From contig CM065298.1 in the NCBI GenBank assembly GCA_032871835.1, positions 70,894,154-70,958,153 of the forward strand: a stretch of 64,000 nucleotides of DNA. Direction: 5' to 3'. Made by a program: the position numbers and the translations under genes. The DNA is from Dipteronia dyeriana. Lineage: Eukaryota > Streptophyta > Magnoliopsida > Sapindales > Sapindaceae. The notes beneath the pieces are model-generated. The model saw only the letters and a program-made list of their open reading frames with translations. It was not told the DNA's origin and searched no databases. Numbering within the stretch: the stretch's first letter is position 1; every line of letters starts with the position of its first letter. Positions 45,366-56,967 of the stretch are shown here, piece after piece.

Positions 45366-45974
45366 AAAACATCTTCAATGGTATAAGCGAATTTGGATCA
45401 TCAAAAGTTGTCATCCCAACATTTGAGGATTGTTTTCACGGATTGCTAAATTTGGTGATTGTGTAGCCCTCAATGGTACACTTTATCTAAATCAAAAATC
45501 TACTTTATCTAAATCAAAAATCTAATCCCACCTAATTTTTCACTGTTCACGCTCATTTTTATTTCAAGGGTAAAAAAAAGTAAAAAACTATAAAACTATA
45601 TAAAAATAAAACAAGAGAAGATATATGATATAGATATTGATCTATTCGTATTGAAGATACAAATTTTACCTGATTGAAATTTTTTGGATCGAAATAATGA
45701 TGAGATACATAGGTGGTCAGAAGAAAAGAAACGAAAAGAAAAGAAAAGCAACAGATGAGAGAGAAATAATAAAATTACAACGACATTTATTTTGTGTTAA
45801 GTTTGTACTTGATTATTGAAAGTCAATCTTCAAATTTGATTATTGGAGAGACAATTTGATTATTGATAACTGTTATTGCTAAATTTTAATGACTCTGATA
45901 GACATTGTTTTTTTAGATAAATAATCAAATTTTGATTACACTCGTATTTTTTAGGATATCATTAGAGATGCTCT
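45366..45974. mobile_element. Second MITE-like element, related ends
   Basis: aaaacatcttcaatgg (45366) pairs loosely with the reverse complement of tcattagagatgctct, ending at 45974. It abuts the previous element almost directly. The inside has a 23-bp direct repeat, (ct)ttatctaaatcaaaaatcta, near 45482-45520. No ORF. Confidence 0.5.
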
Positions 45975-46005
45975 AAGACAAATCAATTAAATTTAGATTA
46001 ATTGG

Positions 46006-46523
46006 CACAAATCCCTCTCAACTATAAGTGAATTCGCATGTTGCCCCTTAAATTGTTTTTAGGCATTAAACCCCCTGAACTTTTAGAAATTGGCAATAGG
46101 TGACGAAATTGTAACGTCATCCATTTTTCTGTCATGACAAATTGCACTAAGTAGCCCTTATTATATACATAATTGTATCAAATCGGAAACAATATAATAA
46201 TATGACATAAATACCTCTCTGAACAAATTTTTAAAAGTAAAATTTTTAAAATATAAATTTTAATTTTTAAATTTAATTATTAGTCAAATAATAATAAAAT
46301 TATAAACTTGTAGATAAAGAAAATTAAATAAATAGAGACATGAAAAAATTAAATTGATTTGACAATTATTTAAATTATCTTTTTTATTTAAATATCCGTA
46401 AATATAAAACTCAAGTGAATGGTTAAATTATTTAATAAAAATTATCATTTAAATTATCTTTTTTATGTAAAGATCCATAAATATCACTTATTCATTTACG
46501 ATAACAAGGGTATTGATAATTTC

Positions 46524-46561
<38 letters not shown>

Positions 46562-46615
46562 TAATACTAATAATAATACTAATAAAATATTAAAATAATA
46601 TGATAATACTAATAA

Positions 46616-46646
<31 letters not shown>

Positions 46647-47380
46647 TCCTATAATTTTTTAATCATTATCATTTAAATTATCTTTTTTATTTAAATATCT
46701 CTGAATATCCCCTTATATTTATTTTTTTGCCATTAAACCTCTGAACTTTCATAACAATAGAAATTTAAATTATTTAAGGGAAATAATCATTTAAATTATC
46801 TTTTTTATTTAAATACCTTTGTTATTTAAATAAAACAGATAATTTAAATGAAAATAGCGAGAAAAAATTATAAGGTATTTAAATTATTGTTATCACTATC
46901 ATTATTATTATTTTGTTATTTTATTGTTTATTATTATTATTATTATTATTATCATTATTATTATTTCAACATTATTAATAATCTTGTTATTGTAAATGAA
47001 CAAGTGATATTTAGAGATATTTAAATAAAAAAGATAGTTTAAATGATAATTCCCATTAAATAATTTAAATATTCATCTAGGTTTTATATTTAGGGATATT
47101 TAAATAAAAATAATAATTTCAATAATTTTTGTTCAAAAATCATTTTTATATTTAAAATTTGATCAAATGGGTATTTTGGTCATATTATCATATTTTTCCG
47201 ATTTGATACAATTATGTATAGAATAAGGGGTACCTAATGCAATTTTTCATGACAAAAAAAAAGGATGGTGTTACAATTTCGTCACCTATTGTCAATTTCT
47301 GAAAGTTCTGGAGATTTAATGCCTAAAAAAAAATTAAGGGGCAACATACGAATTCGCTTATAATCGATGGGGGATTTGTG
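46006..47380. mobile_element. 1.4-kb near-palindromic element with very long inverted repeats
   Basis: Left: cacaaatccctctcaactat, gtgaattcgcatgttgcccc, ggcattaaacc, caataggtgacgaaattgta, tacataattgtatcaaatcg. Each recurs inverted on the right half in the same order, ending ggatttgtg at 47380. Pairing extends far inward: taaattatcttttttattta on the left pairs with aaataaaaaagatagttta on the right. The arms are separated by ATA/TTA trinucleotide tracts. There is no ORF and no duplication I can confirm; ttaat occurs near both ends. Confidence 0.85.
46521..46650. repeat. (ATA)n tract, with inverted partner at about 46895-46965
   Basis: Runs of aataat with single-base breaks on the left arm and attatt on the right arm of the palindrome. 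Confidence 0.85.
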
Positions 47381-47901
47381 TTAATAACACGATGAAAATC
47401 AGAAGAGTACAAAGTTGAAAAGAGAAAAGAGATTTTGATGGGCAATTATCAGTTGGGTCCCTAAATTTTTTGGAAAGATCAATTTTTAAACGAGTTTGTT
47501 TTTTTTTTTACAATATTTTCCCCAACTTTTGAAAAATATGTCAAATAAGTCCATCTATTAATCAATTGTCAGTCAAACTTAACATTTGTAGGGGTCTTTC
47601 TATCTTTGAACTAAGAACATGTCATGTGTCACAAAATAAATATATATACTTTAATATTATATAATTTATCAAAAAATCCAAAAATTCCAAAAAATACGGT
47701 TTTAAAAAAATATTTATATAATACTAAAATAAAATAATTATTTTATTTATTTAAAAAATAAAAAAATATATATGAAAAAATAAAAAAAAATCTACCATTG
47801 AAAACATTTTCTTACAAAAACAGAATAATTTAAAAAAAAATTAAGAAAAGAGAGATTTGAACAGAGAGAAAAATTTGAGAAACAATTAAATGTATATACA
47901 A

Positions 47902-48120
47902 AGTAATGCTTAAGATCCCACCTACAATTCCACATTTTTCATCCCATATGAAGCAGCTGTCGTGTCACTTGATGAGTGTGTACACATTAATTGCAATTTA
48001 TCTCACTTACCCACGTATCCACTCAACAATTAATGTGTATCCACTCATGAAATGACAACTCAGATGTCATATGTGTTGGGATGAAAAGGGTGGACTGTTT
48101 GTGGGATGTGTAACATTACT
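47902..48120. mobile_element. 219-bp MITE, nearly all inverted repeat
   Basis: Left agtaatgcttaagatcccac pairs with the right end, reverse complement agtaatgttacacatcccac. Further in, catttttcatcccat pairs with ccttttcatcccaac, and gtgtacacattaattg with gtggatacacattaattg. The arms meet near the centre. No clean duplication. Confidence 0.78.
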
Positions 48121-48134
48121 CATATATATAGTAG

Positions 48135-48306
48135 TTTTTCTATCAGTGCGTACTGATATAACTTATATCAGTGTGTTGTATGTAGACCAATGATTATGGA
48201 GAAGTTTTGACAAGTGCATACATTTTCAGTCAAAGTATGTAAATCTAATGGTCCACATCAAACGCACTGACGAATTTATATTAATTTGCACTGACATGAA
48301 ATTTTT
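48135..48306. mobile_element. ~170-bp MITE, ends around tatcagtgc
   Basis: Left tatcagtgcgtactgatata, then atatcagtgtgttgtatgta and gaccaatgat. The right arm as reverse complement is catgtcagtgcaaattaata, then cgtcagtgcgtttgatgtgg and accattagat. The same order on both arms shows it is one inverted-repeat unit. It follows the previous MITE by 15 bp. Confidence 0.68.
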
Positions 48307-48429
48307 TGTATAAATATATACAAAGAAATTGCTGAGGAAAGGGATCCAGAAAATTTCAGATCTCTCTTCTTCATGATTCATCACAATCAACAACTCCAAA
48401 CCCAACACCAATTCATCATCACCGTGAAT

Positions 48430-48900
48430 TATCAATCATCAAACAACACCGAACCCTAACACCTATTATGCATCCAAATTAACACAAAACCCAACACATA
48501 TTAATTTACTTCTTGGCAACTATTAAGCATCCAAATTAAAGTATAATAACTTAAAAATTGAATTCTAGTTGAATCTAACATCTTCATTAGTTCATCCCCA
48601 TCATCACTCAAACCTAGAAAATCATCATCAACACACCACTAAACACCAGAAACACCATAACCCACACCACCAGACCGGTCCTTTATAATTACCATCACTC
48701 CTATACCAAAACCCAGGTAGCCATCATTACCAACACCAGAACAAAACCCATAAACCCACCAAATCCTTCACCTCCCAGCACTGAAATCAAACACAAATAA
48801 CCTAACACAACCACCCAAACCCATCAAATAAACATCCAACACAAACAAAACCTACATTCTAGGCCACCGTCGCTACCGCCCCGACCAAACAAGCAAACAT
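48430..48900. other. A/C-rich, T-poor stretch
   Basis: About 470 bp dominated by a and c (caccaccagaccgg, aacacaaccacccaaaccca). It stands out from the t-rich surroundings. No ORF of note on either strand. It may be captured sequence inside the inverted-repeat element. Confidence 0.6.
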
Positions 48901-49612
48901 GATACCGATTATCTTTTCTATTTTTTTCTTTAGCAACATATAAATTTTCATCAATATCGCATTGTACAGATGAGACAGGGAGAAAAAAAAAAGATAACTG
49001 GTGGAGAGGGAGAATGTGATAATCTAGAAAGGGAGAAGATAAGATTTTGGCAAAGTGATTGGGAGAAGATGATAAGGTTTTTATATTTTTTAAAATATTA
49101 ATTTTATTAATTCCTTTTCTTTCTTTCTTTTTTTTTTTAAAAAAAATTGTTTTCTTTTAATCCTGTTGGAGATAATTATTTAAAAAATAAAATAAGTTGT
49201 TGTGAATTTTGCTATTTTAAAAACAAATCAAATTCATTTTTTCTTTTTTATTTGATTTGCATTTACTTTTTAATGGCTTTCCATTTAAAATAATAATAAT
49301 AATAAATACCTTTTAAGTTTTTTTAAAAATATTTTTTATAAAATGTGTCAATTTTGTATTGGTCAATCTAAATTGGTATGGTTGTCAAATTGTAAATGGT
49401 TAAAGGGCAAAAGTTTCATTTTCATTCAATAATTAAAAACAAAGGGCAAAATGGTCAATTTGTATTTTCTATCATATTTGACGGTCAAAATTAGGGTTAG
49501 AGGGACCACTTTGATGCATTTTAAAAAAGTAAGGATCAAAGGTTGTAAAAAAAAAAAAAGTTTTAAAAATTGTTCATTCAAAAAATTTTATGGGCCCAAC
49601 TGATAATTGTCC

Positions 49613-50072
49613 TACTGTGAATGAGAAAGTGAATAATTGATACATATAAGGGTTACTACAATTCAAAATCATAAATTAAGATCGATCAATCCTTCCTAAT
49701 AATTTGATAATTGATGATGAATGGTCAGTTAATTATGTGCATTCATAATCGTAAATATTTTATGATTGATGCAAGTCTAATTATGTGAATTAAAAATATT
49801 AAGATCCATCAAGCTATTATATTTTTGATTTTGATAATCGATGCACCTGATGCAACATTGATAATCGATGCACCTGATGCAACATCAAAAGAACAAACAG
49901 TAACACATAATTCATTACTTATGGCTACAATCTCTACTTGGACTTTGGTGCCGTTAGTCAATACATGTAATATGAGTTCAAATTATTAGTATTATACTGA
50001 CCCTTGAAAGGAAAAGACTCGAATTTGAAATATTATCAGGTTGAATGAGCGCTCTTTGCTACTGCTAATTTC
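49613..50072. other. Spacer before the third Tat element
   Basis: About 460 bp, AT-rich, without a gene; contains the short tandem duplication at 49832-49885. Confidence 0.5.
49832..49885. repeat. Perfect 27-bp tandem duplication
   Basis: The unit begins tgataatcgatgcacctgat and ends gcaacat, repeated twice with no mismatch. Confidence 0.93.
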
Positions 50073-51143
50073 TGATAAAAGGCCAAAGTGGAATTATCCA
50101 CTGTCTGGTACTTGGTAGGACACACCGTTTGATTCCTGGTAAGTCATCTATGGTAGAACCTACCCGGTAGAGTCAAACATTGAGACCAGTCTCCATACTA
50201 CCCAGGTACGTCAGAACCAATATCTAAGAAAAGCTCCAAGGTACTGTCTACCTAGAATCTAGGTACCAGAATATCCACCCGACGCCTAAATATCGCGACA
50301 TCAGTCTGTGACCCATCCGGGGTATACCTCATACAAGGAACCTTGATACCAGGATGTTAGACTGATACCCAAGTACCTTGACCTTATTTCAAAACTCTTC
50401 CAAGATACGTATCTAGCCTGCCAAGCAGAGAGACCACCACCGGAAAAGCATCAGCAAAGAAGAACAAGCACCACGCCAACAGACCAGTACATCAGGGTAC
50501 CACGCCACCATGGAAGGAAGCCAGAATTCTCCTCTAAGCAACATGGTTGACTTTTTCACCATTAAAGCACCATAATGAGACTGAATAGGTCAACAAATTT
50601 GCCATTTATATTCAAACAGAAACATGATGTAATCAATGGGAGCAATTCCCGCGTTACTGGACACCCTCCATCAACGCCAACCAATTTTGATGACACGACC
50701 AATCAATTAATCTAAATTGGGGCGATTTGATCGGTGGGAGATGGAGGGTATAAATACAACATCCCAATTCATGGAAAATTGAGAGATCATGAGTAGAGTG
50801 TTTTCGCCATTTGAAAGGATTGTTCCACCATAGGGGAATTAGCCATTTATCGACATGAACGATTTTGCCATCTCCACTTGTGTTTGTGAGTGAGAAGGGT
50901 TGGGAGGCATTATAGTAAGATTAGAACAGTATGACGATTACCATCGTTGTCCCATATTGCAATCGTATTATCTTAAATATTCAATAAAGCAGCTCTTTAG
51001 TACTATCCACATAGAACAACTTTATCACCTCTCTATTATCTTTATACCCCCTAGGTACGAGGTGCCTACTCCGACTGCAACCTACCGAGTAGCAATTTTG
51101 AGGGTGTTACTAAGATTCCTCACCTTGATCGAATGTCCAACTA
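50073..51143 (+). repeat. Third Tat element, 5' LTR
   Basis: It starts tgataaaaggcc. Its end contains ggtacgaggtgcctactccg and ggtagca-like and gagggtgttactaagattcc phrases shared with 33820-33900 and 19760-19810. It stops before the PBS near 51148. Confidence 0.78.
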
Positions 51144-51147
51144 AAAT

Positions 51148-51168
51148 TTTTTGATACCGTATGTAGGG
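51148..51168 (+). other. Primer-binding site, third Tat element
   Basis: tttttgataccgtatgtagg, a mutated form of the family's ttggcaccgtctgtggg site. Confidence 0.72.
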
Positions 51169-51359
51169 AGTTTCCATACCCTTTTTGAAAGCCTATGAAA
51201 TCACGAGTTTATTTTTGCAGTAAATAGCATTATGAGACTTTGATCCTCATAGGGGCAGCCCGAGATATCAGGGCACCTGCCTATAGCTTCCACCAGGAAG
51301 GCTCAAAAGAAAGGGAAGAAGTCGAAGCATCATAACCCAGCTCTCATACCACCTGTTAC

Positions 51360-51999
51360 GAAGCGGTAATCTGTAATTCATATCTCAATTCGTCAAGCCG
51401 AGGTTCCCTATTGAGATTATCTTTCTCACACTGCTCCCTCCATAGTACGACGAAACCAACCAGTTGTCTCTAAAACCCTGATGTTAGCTGAAGGGGATCG
51501 TGTTTCAAAGCGTGAAGCAACTTGCGAAGGTGGAAAGGCAGCCTAACTCCACAATCAAATGCAGCACTGTGAATCGGAAGCTTACCTGAAGAGGGGGTGT
51601 ACATATCGCACTCTCAGTGTGGGATGGTGATCATAAGGTTGTCGGGAATCAAGAACTTCACCTTCAGACACCGGATTAAGTCGGTCGTAACAGTGGAATC
51701 AGGGATAACATGAAAGTCAAATGGAATAGTAAGCGCCTCTCCTGGTACGCTTATTGTAACCCTGGCCAAGTCACTACCGACCTTGACCTCACTTAACACC
51801 TCGTTTGAGTCCTCCTTGACTATCTCAAGTAGGGTATCAAGGTTATTCGAAAACTCTGCCCCTATAGCTACGTTTCAATTTGAACGACGTCGTTAGAGTA
51901 GGGGTCGTCGCTTCCACCACTTTCTTCTTTGCGATCCCTTTTCCTTTGAGAGAGGTTGGGAGAGCCACCCTCGATGATTTCTTTCTCTGACGAAGACAT
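51360..51999 (-). pseudogene. Antisense gene of third Tat element, N-terminal part
   Basis: ATG at 51999 on the minus strand: MSSSEKEIIEGGSPN and a charged stretch (KRDRKEESGGSDD), then after a frameshift FSNNLDTLLEIVKEDSNEVL, FHVIPDSTVTTDLIRCLKVK and ITIPH. After a stop it continues YTPSSGKLPIHSAAFDCGVR and LHALKHDPLQL. These match FLNNPDAPLEIIDGD, CVIPDSTTIEATIRHL and HTPTPGVLLIHVVAFDNGV in the + strand Tat element. It ends near 51360, without middle domain or coiled coil. The match to that copy is real at the protein level but far from identical. Confidence 0.75.
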
Positions 52000-52140
52000 G
52001 GTAGTAGTTGAAGTTTGTAGAGAGATTGAGAGACAAAAGGTTAGAGACGAAGATAGAGAGAATTGAGTGAACTAGGTTTTTGGTTTTTCAAATTTAAAAG
52101 AGGAATTTTGAGGCATGAAGAAGATGAAGAGGGTCGTGTG

Positions 52141-52295
52141 CTTAAATAGAGGGAATGGAACAATAATCGATGATAGAAGCTTGATCTGAAGGATGATATT
52201 TTTGGCGAGCAGAAAGGGCAATCTCAGGATACGCGCAATGCCAAAAACCGTTTCGCTTTTTTAAATAGGTGAATGAACCTTAGCTCGACACGTGG
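52141..52295 (-). promoter_or_regulatory. Putative promoter of the second antisense gene copy
   Basis: On the minus strand ctatttaa (52148-52141) lies about 145 nt before the ATG at 51999, and ccacgtgtc (52295-52287) about 140 nt further up. The leader between TATA and ATG is pyrimidine-rich (ctctcaatctctctacaaac). The layout matches 32219-32354. Confidence 0.55.
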
Positions 52296-52426
52296 ACCAC
52301 ACATTTAATGTGAAGATTTCCTCCTAGATTATGGTTACTAGCCAGACACGGAAAAATTCCTAAATGATTCGGAAAACCTTACTCCAACCTTAACCAGTCA
52401 CCGTGTTCAAGTCAGTGGGGACTTTC

Positions 52427-53431
52427 TGTTAATAGACATGTTTGGCAGGGGTTCAAAGAGAAAATTTTCACCTATCTTTGCCTGGTAGTATACACCTCTT
52501 GATACCGGGTAAGGTCTATCTACTATGACCTACCTCGAGATACCGGGTCCTACGCCGCCCAAGTACCTCAACATCACTATCAAGAAGAGGATCAACATTC
52601 ACATCTCCAAAAACTACCAGGTACTAAGGCAAACTAGTATCGCCGTACTTTCTGCTTAGTACCCTGATACTAGGATGTCCGACCGGTACCCGGGTACCTC
52701 GATTCTATCACACCACCTCTCCAGGGTACATATTCTACCCATCCAGTAAGATGGAAGTTAACCGGAAAGCTCCAGTATGATTAATCAAGCGCCACGCCAT
52801 CTGACCGGTACCTCGAAGTACCTCGCCATCAGTATGAGTAGTCAAAATTCATCTCCAAGCTACAATATAGGGTTGACCCCTTTTGCCATTAAAGCACCAT
52901 AATGGGACCATACAGGTCAACAGATTTATCATTCATTCATATTTAAACTTAAACGGAAACCTAATGTAGTTAACATGAGCAATTTCCATGTCATTTGATT
53001 CCCTCCTTCAACGCCAATCATTTTCGGTAATACAGCCAACTAATTGGTCAAAATTACAAGGATTTGATTGATGATAGAGAGGGGTTAAAAGACAACATAA
53101 GGGTCCAGACAAGGCATGAAAAAAATCAAAGATCGAAAACTAGAGTCACGAAAGGCATGCTTCAAATTTCGACCCGAGTATTCAAATCTGCACCCATAAT
53201 TGTGTGAGATTATCGCCATCATTGAAAGGATTTTCCACTTATCGACAGGAACGAATTCACCATCTTTAGCCTGGTTTGAGAGAAAAAGAGAGATGGAGAG
53301 ATTAATACTGTCGTTGTAACTATTCCTTTAAGTTATTCAACAAAACAATATTGTTCACTTAATCCACTAACAACTCTTTGCATTTCCTCCATCTCAAACT
53401 CCATATTCTCACATCAAAACTGGTACCAAAG
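52427..53431 (+). repeat. Third Tat element, 3' LTR, truncated
   Basis: It starts tgttaatagacatgtttggc after the tract cagtggggactttc. It runs to 53431, where the B copia LTR begins, so its last ~100 bp are missing here. Confidence 0.8.
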
Positions 53432-55607
53432 TGTTGGGATTATGCTCAATAGTAAGAGTATAATAATGTATTTGACAATCTTTTCATATTAATAAAATGA
53501 TTTCTAGTTTAACAAATCTTATAGCATTTATAGTTTAATTATTATAATTGTCAAAAGTAAATAATCTTAAGGTCAAAAGACTATGAAAAAAGAATAATTA
53601 TTCATACATCTAGATATGTATGAGGTAGATACAATTCTTTAGTTAGTCTTGAATAATATTCATAACTTAAGAAAAAGGTTAGGTGCCTTTATCTTGTCAA
53701 AGTTGTAGATTCTTTGGCTAGCATTTGAGTGGGATCAAATGTGTTATGATGAGTCTAAAATCATCAAACTGTGGTGTCTTTGGGCAAAAGAATCTGGTGC
53801 ACTGGGTGTATTGAATCGGATCACAATGAAATACTTTATCTAGAAAAATCAAAGGATAAAAGTTTTCATTTGAAGACAATCGGAGAGTCTATCTCAATCC
53901 TGAGATAAATGATGGACTTATGGTTGCAAGTGTTATCATTTGAGCTATCAATGAGTACTATTATATAGCATAGTCCATCCTCAATAGTTTGGTAGTATTC
54001 ATTTGCTAATCGATATAGGACTTCATTTATAGATATGGACATCATGGCTCCATTTATTAAATGAGAGTAGAATATCATCATTTGGATGTTTTGAGGTCTT
54101 GGATATTAAATCTTAACGTTAAGTTTTCAATAGTGTCTATTGAAACATGGCTTCGTGACAAGTCAACATATCCAAGTTCAAAATGTGGTCATATGAGTAA
54201 ATATGGTAACTTGGATAGCTATAGGCGGTCTATGAGCTCTTGGTGATTACTGGTATTCTTCACGAGGATACACTTTCTCTATTAAGATTATCTAGGGTAT
54301 GAATGAGAAATATTAATTTATTCTATCTTTATTTAAGAGTTCAATTTTAGTTCTTTAGTGGAATGAACTAAAATTAATAGATTAGACATAAATTAATCAT
54401 TTGTTGATAGTGATTAGGTTATGTCTATTGAAGCTTAAATTTTGATTGCCCGCCAAGATCTCCAATCCACACGAACTTGTATGAATCACTTGATATATTC
54501 TACCGGACTAACTTAGGGGTCCATCTAGAATTGTATTAAGGCATGTGGACTTGTTTCTTTTTGTAAGAATGGGTCTAGTTCACATGTGGACTTTTTATTA
54601 AGGTCTAATGGATTTAATAAAATAAGAAAAATAATATATATGCCTATATAATGTCATGGGCAGCAAGGCTAATATATAAAAGCCTACTATATTATTTTTT
54701 ATTTTATTATTTAATTAAATAGAAATTAATTAATTTGTTGATTAATTAATTATTTAATTAAAAGTCAAAATCTTTTTTCTAATAAAAGAAGGTCCCCTAA
54801 TATTATACTATTGTTGGTAGTATAATTAATATTAAAGACTATATTTGATAAGTAGATAAATAAAATGAATTATTTATGTAGTCAAATTAGGAAGTTTTTA
54901 ATATGGTCACAAATACACTAATTAGTTGGATTAGGAGTCTTGGTGTAGGAAAGAATTCTTTTTGGAAAAGGATTCTTGGTCACTAAGTAAATCCACCTAA
55001 GAATATGATTCTTGCCTACCAAATAAATCCTCTTTAGGATAGGATTTGTGAACCTATAAATATAGATTGTAAATTTCGACCAAGCCTTAGTTTTGGTGAG
55101 AGAAGTTGTTTTTTTTTTATTGTTATAAAAAAAACTTCATCCAACTCATTGTGTGAAGAATTCGGCCAAGCATAGAGAAACGAGGGAACGTTTTTGTTTT
55201 CGACAGTACACTAGTATCCTTTGCATCAAAATGGTTTTGTGTACAATATTGAATCAAGGTTCATGCGAGTTTCAATAAAATTGATTGATAATTCACACGT
55301 GACCGGACGTTCTTGGTTTTTCTCTTGAAGGATTATTGTGACTAACAAAGAAGAAGATTTTGTTTGTTCCCATCCTCAGTTATATAATTTAAAGAAAGGG
55401 AGCTCACACTCCTAGGTGATTCACGTTTGTGATTGGATTGGAAGATCTTACGGATTCAATTCGACGCTAGTTCAATCGTCACGAAAAAAAGGTACGATAC
55501 TTTTTATATAAATCAATTAATCTAGGGTTAAGGTTCTTGTTATTAAAAATGGAAAAAATTTATTTATACCAAACTTTAATTTTTCACGCTTTCATATTTT
55601 CCTTGCA
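53432..55607 (+). repeat. Copia B1 5' LTR
   Basis: It starts tgttgggattatgctcaata and ends ttttccttgca, before ttggtatcagag. It is collinear with 27041-29497 and, inverted, with 60674-63178. It lacks the (AT)n block and some of the aaggattctt repeats found in those copies, which explains its 2.18-kb length against 2.46 and 2.51 kb. Confidence 0.88.
55054..55066 (+). promoter_or_regulatory. TATA-like box in B1 LTR
   Basis: ctataaatataga, at the same LTR position as 12863-12875. Probable core promoter; the transcription start would lie about 30 bp downstream. Confidence 0.5.
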
Positions 55608-55608
55608 A

Positions 55609-55621
55609 TTGGTATCAGAGT
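55609..55621 (+). other. Primer-binding site of copia B1
   Basis: ttggtatcagagtc, one change from the canonical ttggtatcagagcc, directly after the LTR. Confidence 0.88.
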
Positions 55622-56967
55622 CTGGTTGTACCCTTGATTAATTGATATATGTGTTTGTGAATCTTTTTCTTTTTATTGCATATATGCATGTTTTTAGAAA
55701 GATATGGCACTCTAGGTATTCGCGTATATATTTACATTTGAATGTATGGATATATATATGTTTTATATGTGGATTGTTATTGCTCAATTTTGGTCCTAGA
55801 ATTTCAGTGTATTTTGTTTTGGGATTGTAACAAAAAGGGTGGCATATCATTGCCAAAATTTCCTTTTGGTAGTTGCTAAATTTTTATTTATTTTGTTATT
55901 GTAATAAAAATACTGGACTATATTGTTAAAAAAAACTGCAGTATATTTTTATTTAAAATTCTTCTTAAATACATTCAAGTATCGAAGACTCGAAAGTTTT
56001 GAAGAATTGGAAGCAACCAGAACAAGTTTGGGACCTTATGAGCCATAGCAACAAACGTGCGTGCGAAGAGCACGCAGCCACGTTTATTGTGGCATGGGCT
56101 GCGCACGGCAGCCCTTTATGGGGTTGTGGCGTGCGCACGCCCATAGGAGGAAGCCAAGGGTGTGCACGCCCATGGGAGGTAGCCGAGGGAGTCCAAACGA
56201 CGAAGGTCGCGTGAAGACTTGTTCGCCAAGAAAGGAGTTTTTTGTATTCCAAGACATGTAATTTACTTGTTTTTCTAGGATGGACCAAAATTGTAGCTAT
56301 TTATATTTTTGTAAATATTGCAATGTTTGTCATTGTCTGATAACATGTCATATAGAATAGGAGTGCCACTCATATATCTCTTTTGGTATGAACATGCATA
56401 GAATGATTTAGGTATTTAAATTGGCATCTAGATAACTTGGTAAATCATTCTATGGAATTCGATCACACGCCTTAAACAATTGAGTGGGAGAAGGTGTTTT
56501 GGAACACCTACGGCCTCCAAGTTTAGTTGAGCTTTATGTTTCATGTAATAACCTCCCAAGAGGTATTCATGAATGGAATTTAGCAAGATACTTCCTTACA
56601 AGGATAGAGTAGACAATTAACCCAAACGATATCTACTCCCAAAGGAGGGATATTCGTGAGGGATAATATTGAAGGTCTATAATTTGGTAACACATTCAAT
56701 GTAATTTTATTAATATCCTCCTAAGAATTTTTTTAATAAAATTGCAAGGATAAAATTGAAAACGTTGGTTGTTATATTAACAATTAGGTGGGATCTTGTC
56801 CAACTAGTAAATGGTGCGAACTCCCAAATAAGGTGTGACATTTATGGGTGTTGGATCACCGTTGAATTTTACGATTGAATTATTTTATTTTTACTTCAAC
56901 ATAAATATTCAAAATTTCTATATCATGATTATTTACTTATATAATTTTTGTTATTAAAAGGAAATCA
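55622..56967 (+). other. Copia B1 leader with a GC-rich block
   Basis: About 1.35 kb without supported coding. The block 56050-56215 is far more GC-rich than its surroundings and holds an imperfect repeat: gcgcacgcccataggagg and tgcacgcccatgggaggt, about 29 bp apart. The overlapping openings here on both strands result from that composition. Confidence 0.6.

Larger units (their letters stand above)
47441..49612. mobile_element. 2.2-kb inverted-repeat element carrying nested MITEs
   Basis: Left ggcaattatcagttgggtcc and right, as reverse complement, ggacaattatcagttgggcc. Pairing runs on through aaattttttg and caatttttaaa and, on both sides, phrases such as ttttttacaa. The interior has no transposase. 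It holds two smaller inverted-repeat elements (47902-48120 and 48135-48306) and an A/C-rich stretch. No 8- or 9-bp duplication is visible. A long-TIR Mutator-like derivative is the best guess. Confidence 0.72.
50073..53431 (+). mobile_element. Third Tat-family element, no gag-pol
   Basis: It has a 5' LTR (50073-51143), PBS, 1.28 kb internal region and a 3' LTR start at 52427 after a polypurine tract. The internal region has no gag, protease or pol; its one coding trace is the N-terminal part of the antisense gene. The 3' LTR is cut by the B copia element at 53432. It could be an internally deleted copy or a non-autonomous form that kept the antisense gene; the window alone cannot decide. Confidence 0.82.

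Noticed and set aside
47441..49612. Autonomous Mutator-like transposase
   Set aside because: No transposase motif or long ORF is present between the inverted ends; only small elements and A/C-rich DNA.
55999..56261. Overlapping open frames of about 66-107 residues on both strands
   Set aside because: They are caused by the GC-rich block in the leader of copia B1; no family match and no start context.
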